The notes beneath the pieces are model-generated. The model made no database searches and was not told the DNA's origin. It saw only the letters and a program-made list of their open reading frames with translations. This document shows positions 16,262-24,456 of a DNA stretch of 45,835 nucleotides, piece after piece. The position numbers and the translations under genes are program-made. Position 1 is the first letter of the stretch; each line of letters opens with the position of its first letter. The stretch comes from an uncultured Prevotellaceae bacterium (GTDB lineage: Bacteria > Bacteroidota > Bacteroidia > Bacteroidales > Bacteroidaceae): the NCBI GenBank assembly GCA_937915745.1, contig CALGGJ010000072.1, forward strand, positions 1 to 45,835. Reading direction: 5' to 3'.

Positions 16262-19048
16262 ATGAAACGACTTGTAATAACGATTATATGCCTTATCTTA
16301 GCCAGTACCCTGTCGGCACAGACCGGCAAAAACATCTTGCCCGTGCAGGAGAAGGTGTATCTGCATATCGACAATAACTGCTATTTCCTTGGTGATACCG
16401 TCTGGTATAAGGCATACGTGGTGCTTGCCGACGATAACACCCCTGAGCCGCTGAGCAGGATACTGTATGTGGAACTGCTGAACGAACAGGGGTACCTTAT
16501 TGAGCGTCAGCAACTGGTGGTTGACCGCCAGGGACAGGCCGACGGATGCCTCGCAATCGACGACAGCTTGTTTGCAGGATATTACGAAGTGCGTGCCTAT
16601 ACAAAGTGGATGATGAACTTCGGGTTCGACCATATACCATCGTGGATCAGCGCACCCTGGGCAAATACATACCCTCCATCGGCCATGACAGCAGTTGACA
16701 AATCTTCGGTAAACGGCAATGGCGCAGGTGTCTATTATTCAGGTACAAATAATTATGCCTATAAGTATGCCAAGTCAGAACCAGTTTATACACGCGGAGG
16801 CGAGGTGCCATTTAATGATATCTCCTTTTATGATATAGACGAATACGAGAACGGCACAGTGATAAACCGTGATGTACCTCGTCTGAACTACCGCCACTAT
16901 TCCAACTTGTTTTCGAGAGTAATTCCAGTCTTCGTGCGTCCCGATAAGCCCGAACAGTATCGTCAGCGTGTGATGCCGGTAAAGATAACGATGGGCGACT
17001 ACACTGTGGAATGGAACTCACCCGAATTCGATGTAAAGTTCTATCCCGAGGGCGGAAGCTTGCTGGCAGGTCACCGTTGCCTCGTGGCCTGGGAAGCAAT
17101 GAACCAGCAGCTGGAACGCCTGAATGTGACGGGTGTGCTGCTCGAAGACGGTCAGCCGATTGACACAATACGGCCAATTCATGCAGGTCGCGGACGATTT
17201 TACGTCAATGTGCGGCAAGGCAGGAAATATGCCGCGCAGTTTACGTTTGGCGATAATCAGTTTAGGTTCGACCTGCCAAAAGCCGAGGCCGAAGGGGTGA
17301 ACATGCATGTGGCTCAAGATGACAACACGGTGACGATACGTGTGGCACGCGAGTTTGAGACACCGAAACTGCTCATCGCATCGGTCTATTGCCGCGGAAA
17401 GAAAGTAGATGAGGTGAGGTCGGCCGACAAGAAGACAATGGTGTTTGATATCGATAAGGTGGATCTGCCCGAAGGAGTGAACCAAGTGGTGGTACACGAC
17501 ACGGTGGGAAACGTATATGCCGACCGTCTTTTCTTCGTAAACAAGTGCTACGAATCGCAAGCCCATGTAGCAGTGTTGGGCATACCAAACCGTGCATACA
17601 AACCACTCGAGCACATACGCCTCAACCTGTTGGCCACCGATGCAAAACGGCGGCCGCTGAGAGGGGAGACATTCTCGGTGGCGGTGCGCGATGCCGACCA
17701 GCTCGAACCTTCGTTCGCTACCGGAAACGTGATGACCAATCTGCTGCTCGAATCCGAGATTAGAGGATTTGTGGAGACTCCCGACTTCTACTTCGAGGCC
17801 GACGACTCCCTACACCGGCTAGCGCTCGACCTGCTACTCATGGTACAGGGCTGGCGACGCTACGACTGGAGGGCCGTGGAACACCCCGAAACGGCCGAGA
17901 TGGATTTCCTGCCCGAACAGAAAACCACGATACAAGGAGATGTGATGCCGCTGAGAATAAACCTGTTCGGAAAAAAAGACAAGCCGATAGAGATTTACTG
18001 CTCAATCCTCAACATGAACGACAACCTGAAGAAAGGCGACTATTACAGATTCAAGGGAACCACGTTGGCCGACTCGCTGGGACGATTCTCGTTTGCATAC
18101 GACCCCTTCTACGGTGATGTACATCTCACACTCAGAGCCAGATACCAATCAGACCATAACGACGACGACGGTATATTCAACCACGACCCGAAGATATTTC
18201 TGCGTAAGCAGTATTTCTTTCCACAGACAATGAAAGCTTATTCATGGTATGAAACACATCAGCCCGATACCATAAAAGACAAGAAACTGACGTGGGAGGA
18301 GTTCCAGCAGGACATATATGCGTCGGAATGGATCCCAACTGTGCAAATCAAGGCCCAACGACGTGCACATGCTATGCGTCAGCTCAACCGACCGGTCATC
18401 AGACTCGACTTCCTCGACTTCATAAACAATGTGTGGGACCAGGGCTTCTACAACCAGTTTTTCTTGATGAACGGTACAGATTATCCATTTGTTGACAGCA
18501 CAGGATTGTCCTACCAATTGTTTCTCGACAGTTATGTACGTATGCTATACCATCCGTCGTTCAAGAATCACGAGGCACATGTGTTCCACATCAACTGGAG
18601 TTCCGACGAATATTTCAGACGCATAAAAAATATATCGTTCGTACCAGTAATCGACAAGATTGAGGTTGTGAGCGATGCTCCGAGGCGACCTACGGTGTGG
18701 GAGCATTACCACGAAGACCGGTGGGGCGGTGAAATGGGATACAGTGTTGGATTTGAATCATATATCAACCTCGTTACATACCCCGACAGCATACGCCGAA
18801 CTATAAACGGACGTGAGTATAACTTCATGGGTTTTGCTGAGCCGGCGGAATTCTACAACCCCGACTACAGCCATGCTTCGATGCCCGACGTGAAAGACTA
18901 CCGCAGGACTCTGTACTGGAATCCCAACGTCAGGACCGACAATCAGGGGCAGGCATCAATCGATTTCTATAACAACTCAGAGTGTACAACCATCGACGTA
19001 TCGGCCGAGGGTGTGACAAAATATGGGCAGTATATAGTAGGGGAGTGA
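16262..19048 (+). CDS. Large secreted MG2-like (alpha-2-macroglobulin-type) protein
   Basis: A 928-residue exported protein. Signal peptide (about 1-20, ending LSAQ), then an opening PVQEKVYLHIDNNCYFLGDTVWYKAYV, which matches MG2/macroglobulin beta-sandwich domains common in Bacteroidetes envelope proteins. Many further beta domains follow, and the end (TLYWNPNVRTDNQGQASIDF) is the usual close of this group. Relatives often carry a TonB plug-like domain; I do not see a clear one here. Likely envelope-located, role unknown. It is divergent from tilS, with 164 bases between. Confidence 0.75.
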   Translation: MKRLVITIICLILASTLSAQTGKNILPVQEKVYLHIDNNCYFLGDTVWYKAYVVLADDNTPEPLSRILYVELLNEQGYLIERQQLVVDRQGQADGCLAIDDSLFAGYYEVRAYTKWMMNFGFDHIPSWISAPWANTYPPSAMTAVDKSSVNGNGAGVYYSGTNNYAYKYAKSEPVYTRGGEVPFNDISFYDIDEYENGTVINRDVPRLNYRHYSNLFSRVIPVFVRPDKPEQYRQRVMPVKITMGDYTVEWNSPEFDVKFYPEGGSLLAGHRCLVAWEAMNQQLERLNVTGVLLEDGQPIDTIRPIHAGRGRFYVNVRQGRKYAAQFTFGDNQFRFDLPKAEAEGVNMHVAQDDNTVTIRVAREFETPKLLIASVYCRGKKVDEVRSADKKTMVFDIDKVDLPEGVNQVVVHDTVGNVYADRLFFVNKCYESQAHVAVLGIPNRAYKPLEHIRLNLLATDAKRRPLRGETFSVAVRDADQLEPSFATGNVMTNLLLESEIRGFVETPDFYFEADDSLHRLALDLLLMVQGWRRYDWRAVEHPETAEMDFLPEQKTTIQGDVMPLRINLFGKKDKPIEIYCSILNMNDNLKKGDYYRFKGTTLADSLGRFSFAYDPFYGDVHLTLRARYQSDHNDDDGIFNHDPKIFLRKQYFFPQTMKAYSWYETHQPDTIKDKKLTWEEFQQDIYASEWIPTVQIKAQRRAHAMRQLNRPVIRLDFLDFINNVWDQGFYNQFFLMNGTDYPFVDSTGLSYQLFLDSYVRMLYHPSFKNHEAHVFHINWSSDEYFRRIKNISFVPVIDKIEVVSDAPRRPTVWEHYHEDRWGGEMGYSVGFESYINLVTYPDSIRRTINGREYNFMGFAEPAEFYNPDYSHASMPDVKDYRRTLYWNPNVRTDNQGQASIDFYNNSECTTIDVSAEGVTKYGQYIVGE

Positions 19049-19243
19049 GCCTAAAGCAGAGTCCTTCCATGTCGGCAGACCCGTGTCTCGGAGACAACGG
19101 CACCGATTCCTTCAGTCAGATGGTACAGATCTTCAGAGCCACCAGTGCAGATTTTTTCGCAAGAATAAAGGAGAATACACGTTTTTTTCGCAGAAATATT
19201 GAAAATAATTGCAAAAAGAGAGTGCCGGAATGAAAAAAATGCT

Positions 19244-19251
19244 TAACTTTG
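19244..19251 (+). promoter_or_regulatory. -7 element for tRNA-Cys
   Basis: TAACTTTG fits TAnnTTTG and lies 64 bases ahead of the tRNA. No convincing -33 TTTG at 19-20 bases, so support is partial. Confidence 0.4.
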
Positions 19252-19315
19252 CAGCCGCAATCAGAAACGACATAGCACCGGCAAACGGAAACGATCGGTA
19301 GCAACAAAACAAAAT

Positions 19316-19387
19316 GGTCGGTTGGATGAGAGGCTTAGTCAACGGTCTGCAAAACCGTGTACACCCGTTCGAATCGGGTACCGACCT
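19316..19387 (+). tRNA. tRNA-Cys (anticodon GCA)
   Basis: Acceptor stem GGTCGGT (19316-19322) pairs with ACCGACC (19380-19386). The anticodon stem ACGGT/ACCGT closes the loop CTGCAAA, giving anticodon GCA. The T arm ACCCG-TTCGAAT-CGGGT is perfect. The discriminator base is T (U73), the cysteine identity base. CCA is not encoded. Confidence 0.95.
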
Positions 19388-19435
19388 CGCAACAGGAGGG
19401 TGTGTCAAAAAATGGACACATTCTCTCTCTTTTTA

Positions 19436-19467
19436 CAAAGCCCAGGCTTTCTCAAGCCAGGGCTTTG
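19436..19467 (+). terminator. Probable terminator after tRNA-Cys
   Basis: Strong hairpin: CAAAGCCC pairs with GGGCTTTG, then an A-A mismatch and GGCTT/AAGCC around a four-base loop. A moderately T-rich stretch (TTCTATCC) follows on the plus strand. A smaller hairpin TGTGTC/GACACA lies at 19401-19420. Confidence 0.6.
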
Positions 19468-19582
19468 TTCTATCCTTCATGTTTAATCAGTGTTCCTTAA
19501 TCCCTGTGTATCATTCGTGTTTCAACCACGAATATCACAAGCAATAACAATCAGTGATTTCGTAAGCTTGATAATTGACGTC

Positions 19583-19906
19583 TCAGAACTGGATATCGAT
19601 GTCGGTGCTGTTGGAATCGACTTCAGTTGCCGCGGCAGGCACGTCGCTAACAGAACCACCAGCAACATCGATTGCATTGCGCAGGGCCGTTATGAATTTA
19701 TCGAAGTCTTCTTTATACAAGAATAGCTTGTGTTTCTCATAACTCACTTGCAGATTGTCTTCCTCGCCCGAAACGATTTTCTTACTCTCGGTGATAGCTA
19801 CATAACGGTCGCCGTTGCGGCTTTGCTTCACGTCGAAATAGTAGATTCGCTTGCCCGCTTTTACACTCTCAGAGAACACGAGTTCTTTGTCTGTTTGCAT
19901 CATCAT
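19583..19906 (-). CDS. DUF3276 PUR-type nucleic-acid-binding protein
   Basis: A 107-residue single-domain protein of the DUF3276/PUR-alpha-like family restricted largely to Bacteroidetes and spirochaetes. PUR repeats bind single-stranded DNA or RNA. The family core is visible: VKAGKRIYYFDVKQSRNGDRY near 15-35, and the second half LFLYKEDFDKFITALRNAI near 61-79. An acidic, low-complexity tail follows. It lies alone on the minus strand between tRNA-Cys and nusB. A near-match to the -7 consensus is present about 40 bases upstream. Confidence 0.88.
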   Translation of the reverse strand: MMMQTDKELVFSESVKAGKRIYYFDVKQSRNGDRYVAITESKKIVSGEEDNLQVSYEKHKLFLYKEDFDKFITALRNAIDVAGGSVSDVPAAATEVDSNSTDIDIQF

Positions 19907-19995
19907 TTATCACGTTTTTTGAGGGTTGATAATAAATTCGTGTGCAAATATGTCCTTTTTTTTTGGGATATGCAAGAAATGTGAGATATTTTTTA

Positions 19996-20003
19996 TAATT
20001 TTG
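19996..20003 (+). promoter_or_regulatory. -7 element for the nusB operon
   Basis: TAATTTTG fits TAnnTTTG and lies 31 bases ahead of the nusB ATG. No clear -33 box at the usual distance. Confidence 0.4.
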
Positions 20004-20034
20004 CACCACGAAATCAAAAAAAGTGTTTTTTGTC

Positions 20035-20964
20035 ATGATAAATCGTACACTGATTAGGATAAAGATAGTACAACTACTATATGCATATTACCAAACAGGA
20101 AACAGGTTTGTAGAGACAGCAGAAAAGGAGCTGCTTTTTAGTCTTTCAAAAGCATACGAACTATACAACTCATTGTTGTTGTTGATGGTAGATATCACAC
20201 GTATGGCCGACGAGATAATTAACGACCAAGAAGAACGTAACAGGGTGGCACACATCGACACCGTTATAAGCCACAGGTTCATAGATAATAAATTTATAGC
20301 ACAACTGGCTTCGAATAATCAGCTGATGACCTATGTAGATGCCAACAAACTGTCGTGGAGCGATGAACGAGAGATGCTGAAGAAACTCTACGCAGTCATA
20401 ACCGAGTCTGACTACTATGCAGAATACATGATGCGCGAAACAGTGACCTATGCTGACGACCGCGAACTGTGGCGCAAGATTTACAAAAACATCATCATGA
20501 AATACGATGGTATAGACGAAACTCTGGAAGACCGCTCTATTTACTGGAACGATGATAAGGAGACGGTTGATACATTTGTATTAAAGACAATTAAACGATT
20601 TGATGAAGCCAATGGCGACGAGCAGGAGCTGATGAGCGACTTCAAAGACAATGAAGACCGCGAATTTGCCACCACTCTGATGCACAAAGCAATAAGCAAC
20701 GACCAGTATTATCAGTCGCTGATAAGCCAAAGCACACGCAACTGGGAATTTGACCGTCTGGCATATATGGACGTGGTAATTATGCAGATAGCACTCGCAG
20801 AGATGCTCTCATTCCCCGAGATACCAGTGTCGGTCACTATAAACGAATATGTGGAACTGGCGAAATGCTACAGTACACCAAAAAGCCATATCTACATCAA
20901 TGGAATTCTTGACAACGTAGCCAAGCGACTCATAAGCGAGCATAAACTCATTAAAAAGATATAA
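20035..20964 (+). CDS. nusB: Transcription antitermination factor NusB
   Basis: A 310-residue NusB, longer than the roughly 140-residue E. coli form because of N-terminal and middle helical extensions, as is normal in Bacteroidetes. Starts MINRTLIRIKIVQLLYAYYQ. The classical NusB domain is C-terminal: NWEFDRLAYMDVVIMQIALAEM and the motif FPEIPVSVTINEYVELAKCYSTPKS. NusB binds boxA RNA with NusE to sustain rRNA transcription. The ATG at 20035 is chosen over an in-frame GTG at 20023. First of a plus-strand run nusB-yajC-ybbR-coaE. Confidence 0.93.
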   Translation: MINRTLIRIKIVQLLYAYYQTGNRFVETAEKELLFSLSKAYELYNSLLLLMVDITRMADEIINDQEERNRVAHIDTVISHRFIDNKFIAQLASNNQLMTYVDANKLSWSDEREMLKKLYAVITESDYYAEYMMRETVTYADDRELWRKIYKNIIMKYDGIDETLEDRSIYWNDDKETVDTFVLKTIKRFDEANGDEQELMSDFKDNEDREFATTLMHKAISNDQYYQSLISQSTRNWEFDRLAYMDVVIMQIALAEMLSFPEIPVSVTINEYVELAKCYSTPKSHIYINGILDNVAKRLISEHKLIKKI

Positions 20965-20997
20965 ACGAAACTAAAATTAACACAAAACAATAAAATT

Positions 20998-21324
20998 ATG
21001 CCATTCAATCTATTAGATGCCGCACCGGCAGCAGGTGCACCAGGTATGGACTACACCATGATTATCATGCTCGTGGCAATGTTTGCCATCCTGTATTTCT
21101 TTATGATACGTCCACAGCAGAAAAAACAAAAAGAGATTCAGAAGTTTCGCAACAGCCTCACAGTCGGAACAAGAGTAATAACAGCTGGTGGACTCTACGG
21201 AACAGTGAAAGACCTTAACAACGGTGAAAACTACATAAGCCTAGAAATAGCCAAGGGGGTAACAATACAAATAGACCGCAACTACGTATTTGCCGACAAC
21301 GACCAAGCAGCAAGGACAAAATAA
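20998..21324 (+). CDS. yajC: Preprotein translocase subunit YajC
   Basis: A 108-residue accessory subunit of the Sec translocon. One N-terminal membrane helix (about 20-38, MIIMLVAMFAILYFFMIRP), followed by the family signature RPQQKKQKEIQKF and a small cytosolic beta domain (GTRVITAGGLYGTVKDL). Located 33 bases after nusB. Confidence 0.95.
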   Translation: MPFNLLDAAPAAGAPGMDYTMIIMLVAMFAILYFFMIRPQQKKQKEIQKFRNSLTVGTRVITAGGLYGTVKDLNNGENYISLEIAKGVTIQIDRNYVFADNDQAARTK

Positions 21325-21354
21325 GTAGGGAGACAATCACAAACCACTCTCCAC

Positions 21355-22359
21355 ATGACCGACCCTGGATTTATGCTGATACTCAGACGGATTGGCATAC
21401 AAACAAAACGGCTGGGACGACTATTACGCACGACGATGTCCAATCATAACATCTTCGGGTTCTTTGTGTTCTTGTGCGTAGCTGTGGGGTTCTGGTTTTC
21501 GCAAACATTCAAGGAAAACACTACAGTCAATATCGACTACCAACTCCAACTTGTCAACGTGCCAAGCAGCTACATATTTACGTCAGATGTACCTAAGACT
21601 GTCAGCGTAACATTGTCAGGACGCGGTTTTGCATTACTACAGTATGTGATGAGGCAACCAGACAAAACCCTGCAGGTAGATTTTGCCGACCTTACTAAAA
21701 TGGGAGGTATTGTGACCCTTGACAACCAGGTATGGCGCAAAATCATAACAAAACAACTGCCAGCGGGTGTGAGCTATACAGCTGTCGCACCATCGATGAT
21801 AGAGATATACTACTCGATGGGCGACCATAAGCAAATTCCAGTCGTGTTCAACGGAAAGATACGCACATCCAATCAACACATACTTTGTGGACTAAACGTG
21901 AAACCGGAATACGTTGATATCTATGCACCCTCACCGCAGTTCGACACCCTGCAAGCTGCAATGACAGAGCCATTGGTGATGAATGATATAGAAGACACAA
22001 TAACAATAAAGCTGGCCCTGCAAAAAGTAAAAGGTGTGAAGATGAAACCCGACTCAGTGGAAGTACAAGCTTGCGTTGACCTGTTCACAACAAAAACAGT
22101 GCGTGTGCCGATTTACACCGAAAACATACCTCCAAACAAAATCATACGCACTTTCCCCCTGATGGCCGACGTCACGTTTAAGGTGAGTGCAACGATGTTC
22201 AACACAGTCCTGCCCGAAGATTTCATCGTAGTGGTTGATTACAATTCGATACATCAGGGAGATACAAAATGCCGTCTGCAAATACGCGAAACACCCGACG
22301 GAATATACAATGCAAAAGTCAATCCGGCAATGATAGACTTTGTGATAGAACAAGAATAG
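21355..22359 (+). CDS. YbbR-like domain protein
   Basis: A 334-residue protein with a single membrane helix near 34-50 (FGFFVFLCVAVGFWFSQTF) and YbbR-type repeat domains outside. YbbR modules are also found in CdaR, the regulator of the c-di-AMP cyclase, but no such partner is visible here. Position between yajC and coaE is typical for Bacteroidetes. Alternative ATGs exist at residues 7 and 28; the first is 31 bases after yajC. Confidence 0.85.
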   Translation: MTDPGFMLILRRIGIQTKRLGRLLRTTMSNHNIFGFFVFLCVAVGFWFSQTFKENTTVNIDYQLQLVNVPSSYIFTSDVPKTVSVTLSGRGFALLQYVMRQPDKTLQVDFADLTKMGGIVTLDNQVWRKIITKQLPAGVSYTAVAPSMIEIYYSMGDHKQIPVVFNGKIRTSNQHILCGLNVKPEYVDIYAPSPQFDTLQAAMTEPLVMNDIEDTITIKLALQKVKGVKMKPDSVEVQACVDLFTTKTVRVPIYTENIPPNKIIRTFPLMADVTFKVSATMFNTVLPEDFIVVVDYNSIHQGDTKCRLQIRETPDGIYNAKVNPAMIDFVIEQE

Positions 22360-22434
22360 ATAATAAACAATAAACCAGAGAGAATAGTAACAAAAAGATA
22401 ATTAACCAATAGTTTCATAGCAACCAGAAAAAAC

Positions 22435-23001
22435 ATGAAGATAGGAATTACAGGTGGAATTGGATGTGGCAAGACATACGTCTGCGGCATCCTTCGCAAA
22501 CAAGGCTTTCCTGTATATAACTGTGACGACCGTGCCAAGCGACTCATGAAAGAAGACGAAGGAATAAAGTCTGCACTTACAGAACTTGTGGGTCCCGAAT
22601 TATATAATGAGGATGGCGAACTCAACAAGCCTGTTATGGCCGCATACATATATGCAAGCAAGGAAAACAGGGAAAAAGTCAATGCATTGGTACACCCTAG
22701 AGTAAAAGCAGATTTTAACATGTGGTGCAATTTCCAAGACTCTGAAGTTATGTTTATGGAGAGCGCACTGCTATACGAATCAGGATTTGAAACCGAGGTT
22801 GACAAAGTGATATACATATATGCAGCCGATGAAGTACGAATACATCGAATAATCCAGCGTGACAGAATAAACCGAACGGAAGCATACACGCGAATGAAAT
22901 CACAACTGCCGGAAGTCGTGAAGATGAAACGAGCTGACTATTGCATCATCAACAACGGCTCAAACAACGTCTTGAAACAACTACAGGACATAAAAATCTG
23001 A
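22435..23001 (+). CDS. coaE: Dephospho-CoA kinase
   Basis: A 188-residue P-loop kinase for the last step of coenzyme A synthesis. The Walker A loop GITGGIGCGKT begins near residue 3. The conserved DDRAKRLMKEDEG (about 27-39) and RINRTEA (lid) segments are present. Slightly shorter than the usual 195-205. The gene stops immediately ahead of the first of two family-B structured repeats. Confidence 0.95.
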   Translation: MKIGITGGIGCGKTYVCGILRKQGFPVYNCDDRAKRLMKEDEGIKSALTELVGPELYNEDGELNKPVMAAYIYASKENREKVNALVHPRVKADFNMWCNFQDSEVMFMESALLYESGFETEVDKVIYIYAADEVRIHRIIQRDRINRTEAYTRMKSQLPEVVKMKRADYCIINNGSNNVLKQLQDIKI

Positions 23002-23002
23002 A

Positions 23003-23058
23003 CGTTTTCGTTAAGCCAGAAGAGCAAAGTGCTTGCATTTTGCCTTGGCGAGAAAACG
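23003..23058 (+). repeat. Family-B structured repeat, copy B1 (complete, 56 bases)
   Basis: Begins one base after the coaE stop codon. Fold: outer stem CGTTTTC/GAAAACG, internal loop 5/2, stem GCCA/TGGC, internal loop 5/2, and an inner hairpin GCAAAGTGC-TT-GCATTTTGC (nine pairs, one G-T). The same architecture is kept in B3, B4 and B6. Confidence 0.9.
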
Positions 23059-23074
23059 TCTGAATTTATTCGAA

Positions 23075-23125
23075 CGTTTTCGTTAAGCCAGAAGAGCAAA
23101 GTGCTTGCATTTTGCCTTGGCGAGA
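23075..23125 (+). repeat. Family-B structured repeat, copy B2 (right end truncated)
   Basis: Second copy, same orientation, 16 bases after B1. Identical to B1 up to TGGCGAGA, then lost, so its outer stem cannot close fully. Confidence 0.9.
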
Positions 23126-23140
23126 CCTGACGAACGCAGC

Positions 23141-23254
23141 ATGGGCAGATTGGAGTTTACTCCGACTATGCCATGCAAGGAGGAAGAAGACGAAGTCAAA
23201 ATGTGGGATGAAATCCAACAAAAGAACAAAGTATTCAATACAAAGAATTTTTAA
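23141..23254 (+). CDS. Possible small ORF of 37 residues ahead of DUF5606
   Basis: ATG at 23141 opens a 37-codon frame ending TAA at 23252-23254, three bases ahead of the DUF5606 ATG and in the same frame. The product is acidic then basic (EEEDEVKMWDEIQQKNKVF in the middle), without a signal or membrane segment. The start region is GC-rich and has no clear ribosome site. It could instead be chance, or the remains of a disrupted frame. Low confidence. Confidence 0.3.
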   Translation: MGRLEFTPTMPCKEEEDEVKMWDEIQQKNKVFNTKNF

Positions 23255-23257
23255 TCT

Positions 23258-23713
23258 ATGGTAAAAGAGATTTTAGCCATTTCAGGCAAACCCGGACTCT
23301 ATAAACTGGTGAGTCGTGGGAAGAACATGTTGATAGTCGAGACACTCGACGAGCAGAGGAAGCGGATGCCAGCTTATGCCTCCGACAGGGTAGTGTCGGT
23401 TGCTGACATCTCAATTTATACCGACGACGGTGAAGACACGCCACTTACGAAGGTGTTCGACTCAATAAAAACCATATATGAAGGAAAGCTGGTTGACATA
23501 AATCACAAGAAAGCAGAAAACGATGAAATCATTGCATTCTTTGCAAAAGTGTTGCCAAATTACGACACCGACCGCGTTCGTGTGAGCGACATGCGCAAGG
23601 TAATAGCATGGTACAATATACTTACTGCAGCTGGAGAAACCAACTTCATCGAGGAGACAGAGGCCGACACCAAGACCGATACAGAAGCAAACGATGAATC
23701 TAAGGCCGAATAA
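23258..23713 (+). CDS. DUF5606 protein
   Basis: A 151-residue cytosolic protein of a family known mainly in Bacteroidetes. Starts MVKEILAISGKPGLYKLVSRG, the conserved SH3-like opening (IAISGKPGLY/KLV), then a helical region with YDTDRVRVSDMRKVIAWYNIL at about 107-127 and an acidic, Thr/Glu/Asp-rich tail. Function not established. It sits between coaE and yraN in the plus-strand run, 23 bases ahead of yraN. Confidence 0.85.
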   Translation: MVKEILAISGKPGLYKLVSRGKNMLIVETLDEQRKRMPAYASDRVVSVADISIYTDDGEDTPLTKVFDSIKTIYEGKLVDINHKKAENDEIIAFFAKVLPNYDTDRVRVSDMRKVIAWYNILTAAGETNFIEETEADTKTDTEANDESKAE

Positions 23714-23736
23714 ACCGATTGTTCTATTGTGGTATT

Positions 23737-24396
23737 ATGACCATTGACGAGATTGTCGAAGCACGCAAGCAAGGGCGTACAAGCGAGGCATACGAAGCCA
23801 TACGTGGAATATATGCCACAGATAAGAGCATGAGAGTCAAGGCTGTGTTGTTCTGGACAGCGCTTGACATGCTCAACAAATTGCTTGATAACAATAAGAC
23901 AGACGAGGCGGAGCCAATTTATAAAGCTCTGCTTCGTCTGCTTTATTCCATGAGCGGTTCAAACATTGAACGGGAACAAGAGGCATTATCAAAAGCCGGG
24001 AAAAGATTGCATCCGGAAATTCAGACATGCCGTGCGTTGGAAACTGAACGTCTCGGACGGTGGGGAGAATGCGTTGCTGCCGATTATCTGCGCAAAAAAG
24101 GTTATCACATTATTGCCCACGACTGGAAATCGGGACATAGGGATATCGACCTTGTGGCGATGGATGGCGCATTGATGGTTTTTGTTGAGGTAAAGACTCG
24201 AACCAGACGTTTGGGAACAGAACCAGAGATGTCTGTTGACCGTATGAAACTATTCAATTTGCAGCATGCAATCTTTGATTACATTCACAGGTATAATATA
24301 AACAACGAGTTCCGTTTTGACATCGTTGTCGTTATTGGAAATGATGAAACGGTGAGGGAAATCACGCATTGGAAGGATGTAAGTCTGCATGCTTGA
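23737..24396 (+). CDS. YraN (UPF0102) nuclease-fold protein with N-terminal extension
   Basis: A 219-residue protein. The C-terminal 115 residues are a complete YraN/UPF0102 domain of the restriction-endonuclease-like fold: RLGRWGECVAADYLRKKGYHI, then the catalytic-type GHRDIDLVAMD and FVEVKTR motifs (Asp and ExK). The N-terminal roughly 95 residues form helices (MTIDEIVEARKQGRTSEAYEAI...) that are not part of standard YraN and may be a TPR-like interaction region. The ATG at 23737 is preferred over the upstream TTG at 23719. Convergent with the ABC-F gene, 60 bases apart. Confidence 0.85.
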   Translation: MTIDEIVEARKQGRTSEAYEAIRGIYATDKSMRVKAVLFWTALDMLNKLLDNNKTDEAEPIYKALLRLLYSMSGSNIEREQEALSKAGKRLHPEIQTCRALETERLGRWGECVAADYLRKKGYHIIAHDWKSGHRDIDLVAMDGALMVFVEVKTRTRRLGTEPEMSVDRMKLFNLQHAIFDYIHRYNINNEFRFDIVVVIGNDETVREITHWKDVSLHA

Positions 24397-24456
24397 GTTG
24401 ACTCACAAATCTTATTATTGCAGTCTGCCAAACTTTGGGCTAAAGCCATTTATATC

